Source of the DNA: Clostridium sp.
GTDB lineage: Bacteria; Bacillota; Clostridia; Lachnospirales; Lachnospiraceae
DNA: 43,449 nucleotides
Direction: 5' to 3'
Assembly: GCA_023663815.1 (NCBI GenBank)
Contig: JAMPGS010000009.1
Location: 1-43,449, forward strand
Shown in pieces: positions 39,535 through 43,449 of this stretch (position 1 is its first letter; every line of letters begins with the position of its first letter). The translations under genes and the position numbers were made by a program. The notes under the pieces were generated by a model, which saw only the letters and a program-made list of their open reading frames with translations, searched no databases and was not told where the DNA came from.

Positions 39535-41598
39535 ATGGCTCCAACAAAAGGCGGTATTAAACTAAAGGGAAGACTGAAAAGATATGTGCAGACTTCTTTA
39601 TATTTGGGATTTTTATTGGTAGTGGTGAATCTGCTGGTGTATCTGTTCAGTGTGCCCGCCGGGCTGGTAGTGACAGGCTTTCTGGTGCTTTATTTTGCGG
39701 TTGTTCTGTCCCTTCACTTTTATAACAAGCCGGTTATCATAAACGAGCTGGTGAGCTTTGCAACGCAGTACGGGCAGATACAGAGAGTGCTTTTGCGGGA
39801 ATTCATGATTCCCTATGCGATTTTGGACGACGAGGGGTATATTATTTGGACGAACCGCGCTTTTGAGAAGGTGGTGCACAAGGAAAAGGGGTACAGGAAG
39901 TCCATCACGTCGCTTTTTCCTTCTATTACAAAGGAGAAGCTGCCGGACGAGGAAGAATTTGCGGAGGTAAATCTTACCTTTGAAGATAATTTCTACAGCG
40001 CGAAGATGCGCAAGATTCCTATGCGGGAAATGGTGGACAGCAGCGATATTTTGGAAGCGGAGGATTACAAGGGGTATCTGGTTGCCTTTTATCTGTTCGA
40101 TGAGACGGCGTTAAAGATTGCGCTGCAGGAGGTGGAGGATCAGAGCCTTGCGGTAGGATTAATTTATTTGGACAACTACGACGAGGCCCTTGAAAGCGTC
40201 GAGGAGGTAAGGCGTTCCCTGCTGATTGCTTTGATAGACAGGAAAATCAATAAATATATTGCGGCGCAGGACGGAATTTGTAAAAAGATGGAGAAGGACA
40301 AGTATATGGTTGTCCTTCGCAGAAAGGCGACGGAGGTTCTGCGGGAGGAAAAATTTGATATTCTCGAAGAGGTTAAAACGGTAAATATCGGCAATGAGAT
40401 GGCTGTGACAATCAGCATTGGCCTTGGCCTGGACGGCTATACTTACGCGCAGAATTATGAGTTTGCCCGCAATGCCATCGACCTAGCCTTAGGGCGGGGC
40501 GGCGACCAAGCGGTTGTGAAAACGCCGGAAAACGTTACTTATTTCGGGGGCAAGAGTCAGCAGGTGGAAAAGAATACCCGCGTGAAGGCAAGAGTGAAAG
40601 CGCAGGCCCTTCGGGAAATTATCACCAGCAAGGAGCGGGTGCTGATTATGGGGCACAGGCTTCCCGATGCGGACAGCTTTGGCGCCGCGGTGGGAATTTA
40701 CCGCATTGCGACCACGCTGGACAGGGAAGCGCATATCGTTTTAAGCGGCGTGGACGCTACTATACAGCCGGTGCTGGAGCTATTTAAAAGCCATGAAGGC
40801 TATAAGGACAGCGTGATTATCGACGGGCAGCAGGCCATGGAGATTGCCGGGAGCAACACCGTTTTGGTGGTGGTGGACGTAAACAAGCCCAGCATCACAG
40901 AATGTCCCGAACTTCTTAGAATTTGTAAGTCCATTGTGGTGTTGGATCATCATAGGCAGGGCTCCGAGGCGGTGGAAAACGCGACGCTCTCTTATGTGGA
41001 GGCCTATGCCTCCTCTACCTGCGAGATGGTTTCGGAGATTTTGCAGTATATCGGGCAGAGTATTCGGATTACAGCCGAGGAGGCTAACTGCATGTATTCG
41101 GGCATGATGATTGACACCAATAACTTTACCGCCAAGACAGGCGTCCGCACCTTTGAGGCGGCGGCTTTTCTCCGCAGAAACGGCGCGGATGTGACGAAGG
41201 TGCGCAAGCTGTTCCGGGAGGACGCTACGGAGTATAAGGCAAGAGCCGATGCGGTCAGTCAGGCGGAAATTTACCGAAATGCGTTTGCTATTTCTATTTG
41301 TACAAGCGAAAATATACAAAGCCCTACCGTGGTGGGGGCGCAGGCGGCCAACGAGCTGCTCAATATTAGAGGGGTGAAAGCCAGCTTTGTGCTGACGGAG
41401 TACCAAAATCAGATATTTGTCAGCGCCCGCTCTATAGACGAGGTGAATGTGCAGATTATTATGGAAAGGATGGGCGGCGGCGGCCATTTGGGAATTGCCG
41501 GCTGCCAGTTGAGCGGCGTTTCCGTTTACGAAGGGATAGGACTTTTGAAGGGGACGCTGGATAAAATGATTAACGAGGGCGACTTAGTAATCGACTAA
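39535..41598 (+). CDS. gdpP: cyclic-di-AMP phosphodiesterase GdpP
   Basis: Hydrolyses c-di-AMP, the essential second messenger controlling potassium and wall homeostasis in Bacillota. The 687-residue protein has the standard order: two N-terminal TM segments (about 21-62), PAS-like domain (about 80-170), a degenerate GGDEF domain (about 175-310), then DHH and DHHA1. DHH metal ligands are visible as H374, D378 and D380 in GHRLPDADSFGAA, D448 in VVVDVNKP and D471-H472-H473 in VLDHHRQG. The C-terminal GGGGHLGIAGCQ motif belongs to DHHA1. It sits before rplI and dnaB, the usual clostridial order. Confidence 0.96.
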   Translation: MAPTKGGIKLKGRLKRYVQTSLYLGFLLVVVNLLVYLFSVPAGLVVTGFLVLYFAVVLSLHFYNKPVIINELVSFATQYGQIQRVLLREFMIPYAILDDEGYIIWTNRAFEKVVHKEKGYRKSITSLFPSITKEKLPDEEEFAEVNLTFEDNFYSAKMRKIPMREMVDSSDILEAEDYKGYLVAFYLFDETALKIALQEVEDQSLAVGLIYLDNYDEALESVEEVRRSLLIALIDRKINKYIAAQDGICKKMEKDKYMVVLRRKATEVLREEKFDILEEVKTVNIGNEMAVTISIGLGLDGYTYAQNYEFARNAIDLALGRGGDQAVVKTPENVTYFGGKSQQVEKNTRVKARVKAQALREIITSKERVLIMGHRLPDADSFGAAVGIYRIATTLDREAHIVLSGVDATIQPVLELFKSHEGYKDSVIIDGQQAMEIAGSNTVLVVVDVNKPSITECPELLRICKSIVVLDHHRQGSEAVENATLSYVEAYASSTCEMVSEILQYIGQSIRITAEEANCMYSGMMIDTNNFTAKTGVRTFEAAAFLRRNGADVTKVRKLFREDATEYKARADAVSQAEIYRNAFAISICTSENIQSPTVVGAQAANELLNIRGVKASFVLTEYQNQIFVSARSIDEVNVQIIMERMGGGGHLGIAGCQLSGVSVYEGIGLLKGTLDKMINEGDLVID

Positions 41599-41660
41599 TG
41601 GAAAAACAGCAAATGATAGCGCGTAAATCAATTTGCTCAAAAGAGGAATGGAGGAGAAAG

Positions 41661-42113
41661 ATGAAAGTAATTTTATCAAAGGACGTAAAAAGCCTTGGGA
41701 AAAAGGGCGATGTGGTGGATATAAACGACGGGTACGCAAGAAATTATATTTTACCTCAAAAGCTGGGAGTTGAGGCCAGCAATAAAAATATGAACGATTT
41801 GAAGCTTCAGAAGGCAAAGCAGGAAAAGATTGCGCAGGAGCAGCTTGAAAAGGCGCAGGAGCTTGCCCGCGAGATGGAAGGGGACCAGGTAGTTTTATCC
41901 ATCAGAGCAGGGGAGGGCGGAAGAACCTTCGGCTCTGTTTCCACAAAGGAGATTGCACAGGGATACAAGGAGCAGTGCGGCAGGGAGATTGATAAGAAGA
42001 AAATTATTCTTCCAGAGGCGATAAAGAGCTTTGGCGTGTTTGAGGTTGCCGTAAAGCTGCACCCCAAGGTAACTGGTAAATTAAAAGTGAAAGTAACGGA
42101 AATGAAAGGTTAA
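41661..42113 (+). CDS. rplI: 50S ribosomal protein L9
   Basis: Large-subunit protein with two globular domains joined by a long helix. From the ATG at 41661 it has 150 residues, the usual length, beginning MKVILSKDVKSLGKKGDVVDINDGYARNYILP-type sequence, with the helical linker NKNMNDLKLQKAKQEK and the C-terminal RAGEGGRTFGSVSTKEIA. The frame is open back to 41598, but GGAGG at 41650-41654 and the family N-terminus fix the start. Confidence 0.97.
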   Translation: MKVILSKDVKSLGKKGDVVDINDGYARNYILPQKLGVEASNKNMNDLKLQKAKQEKIAQEQLEKAQELAREMEGDQVVLSIRAGEGGRTFGSVSTKEIAQGYKEQCGREIDKKKIILPEAIKSFGVFEVAVKLHPKVTGKLKVKVTEMKG

Positions 42114-42120
42114 ATAGCAG

Positions 42121-43449
42121 ATGGCAGAGACGGATGAAACGCTTCTAAAGCGGATACTGCCTCACAGTATCGAAGCGGAACAGTCAGTAATCGGCGCGAT
42201 GATTATGGACGGGGAAGCCATTATGGTGGCCTCCGAGACAATATGCGGCGATGATTTTTATAACCGGCAGTACGGAGTAGTTTTCGACGCAATGACGGAG
42301 CTAAACAACGAGGGGAAGCCGGTGGATTTAGTCACCTTACAGGACAGGCTCCGCGAGAAGGACGTGCCCCCGGAGGTGAGCAGCCTTGAGTTTATCGGCG
42401 GTTTGGTGACGGCGGTGCCCACTTCGGCTAACATTAAGTATTACGCCAATATCGTGGCGGAAAAGTCAACCCTGCGGAAGCTGATACGCCTGAATGAAGA
42501 GATTGCCAATGCCTGCTATGCGGGGAAGGAAAGCCTTGAGGTTATTTTAGAGGACACGGAAAAGAAAGTCTTTGATTTGGTTCAAAGAAGAAATACGGGG
42601 GAGTTTACCCCTATCAGGCAGATAGTGATGGACGCCATGGATCAGATTGAGCGGGCCTCAAAGAACGACGGAAACGTGACCGGCATTGCCACGGGCTTTA
42701 TTGACTTGGATTACAAGACGGCCGGTATGCAGCCCGCTGATTTGCTGCTGATTGCCGCAAGGCCTTCCATGGGGAAAACGGCTTTTGTGCTGAATATTGC
42801 GGAGTATGTGGCCTTTAAGCTGAACCATACGGTGGCGATATTCAGTTTGGAAATGAGCAAGGAGCAGCTTGTAAACCGTCTTTTTTCCATGGAGTCCCGC
42901 GTGGATTCCCAGCGGTTGCGGACGGGGAATCTTTCCGACGCGGATTGGGAGAAATTAATTGAAAGCGCGGGAATTATTGGAAAATCCAATCTGATTATCG
43001 ACGATACGCCCGGAATTAATATCCCCACGCTGCGCTCAAAGTGCAGGAAGTACAAGCTAGAGCACAACCTAAAGCTGGTGATTATAGACTATTTACAGTT
43101 AATGTCGGGAAGCGGCAGGGGGAATGATTCCAGACAGCAGGAAATTTCAGATATCTCCCGTTCCCTGAAAGCTCTTGCAAGGGAGCTGAAGGTGCCGGTG
43201 GTGGCCTTGTCGCAGCTTTCAAGAGCGGTGGAACAGCGGCCGGACCACAGGCCCATGCTCTCGGATTTGCGCGAGTCGGGGGCTATCGAGCAGGACGCCG
43301 ACGTGGTGATGTTTATATATAGGGACGACTATTATAATAAGGATTCGGAGAGAAGAGGGATTTCCGAGATTATCATTGCCAAGCAAAGAAACGGCCCCAT
43401 CGGCACGGTGGAGCTGGCATGGCTGCCGGATTACACAAAGTTTGCAAAT
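42121..43449 (+). CDS. dnaB: replicative DNA helicase, N-terminal 443 residues (3' end outside window)
   Basis: Hexameric helicase that opens the replication fork. It reads open from the ATG at 42121, 7 bases after rplI, to the end of the window. The N-terminal domain (LLKRILPHSIEAEQSVIGAM...) is followed by the RecA-like core with Walker A K219 in ARPSMGKTAF, SLEMSKEQL, Walker B LVIIDYLQLM and LRESGAIEQDADVVMFI. The closing KQRNGPIGTVELAW is near the family's C-terminal end, so few residues are missing. The spacing to rplI implies co-transcription with gdpP-rplI. Confidence 0.96.
   Translation, partial: MAETDETLLKRILPHSIEAEQSVIGAMIMDGEAIMVASETICGDDFYNRQYGVVFDAMTELNNEGKPVDLVTLQDRLREKDVPPEVSSLEFIGGLVTAVPTSANIKYYANIVAEKSTLRKLIRLNEEIANACYAGKESLEVILEDTEKKVFDLVQRRNTGEFTPIRQIVMDAMDQIERASKNDGNVTGIATGFIDLDYKTAGMQPADLLLIAARPSMGKTAFVLNIAEYVAFKLNHTVAIFSLEMSKEQLVNRLFSMESRVDSQRLRTGNLSDADWEKLIESAGIIGKSNLIIDDTPGINIPTLRSKCRKYKLEHNLKLVIIDYLQLMSGSGRGNDSRQQEISDISRSLKALARELKVPVVALSQLSRAVEQRPDHRPMLSDLRESGAIEQDADVVMFIYRDDYYNKDSERRGISEIIIAKQRNGPIGTVELAWLPDYTKFAN

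Overview
The window reads as ordinary chromosome of a Gram-positive clostridium, most likely a Lachnospiraceae-type gut anaerobe. The taxon is inferred from gene content and order: an ecfA1-ecfA2-ecfT-truA-rplM-rpsI block, a rpsF-ssb-rpsR block, gdpP-rplI-dnaB, strong AGGAGG-type ribosome binding sites, consensus sigma-A promoters, and GH42/GH2/GH43 sugar enzymes. It opens inside ileS and closes inside dnaB.

Layout. 1-6875: the 3' end of ileS, a convergent membrane-anchored M15 peptidase, then the ECF transporter module with truA, then rplM-rpsI behind a perfect promoter and a long structured leader, closed by a clear terminator. 6888-7824: a decayed accessory patch holding a small ORF, a frameshifted zeta-toxin-like P-loop protein and an unrecognised gene fragment. 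7908-20298: a carbohydrate cluster with GH42 beta-galactosidase, an AraC regulator (opposite strand), GH2 beta-galactosidase, HD phosphohydrolase, type-B carboxylesterase, GH43 glycosidase, HAD phosphatase and a MalY/PatB-type PLP enzyme. 20343-26555 (minus strand): a large hybrid sensor kinase with two receiver domains, a repeat-rich lipoprotein, and an AgrC/AgrA-like GHKL kinase with its LytTR regulator. 26753-28610: a YdcF-like membrane protein, a sirtuin behind a palindromic element, and a DUF951 protein.

28663-42113 is a conserved backbone (DUF951, rpsF-ssb-rpsR, gdpP-rplI-dnaB) that appears to have been opened by accessory DNA at least twice. Two overlapping D12-class adenine methyltransferases lie between the DUF951 gene and rpsF. 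A putative ABC export locus (anchored extracellular protein, ATPase, fused permease) lies between rpsR and gdpP. That ABC locus is itself split between ATPase and permease by an antisense restriction-modification module (D12 methyltransferase plus AlwI-family endonuclease). The module is flanked by a 10-bp direct repeat, GATACAGGAG, which includes the permease ribosome binding site. It has its own consensus promoter, a terminator at its left edge and an outward promoter at its right edge that could now drive the permease. This nested insertion is the most notable structure in the window.

Smaller oddities are several short tandem duplications: about 30 bp after ecfA1, 39 bp at the HAD gene start, and repeats in the lipoprotein. 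There is also a low-complexity insertion in the GH43 protein and a stop codon placed in the loop of a bidirectional terminator. No tRNA, rRNA, CRISPR array or transposase was seen.
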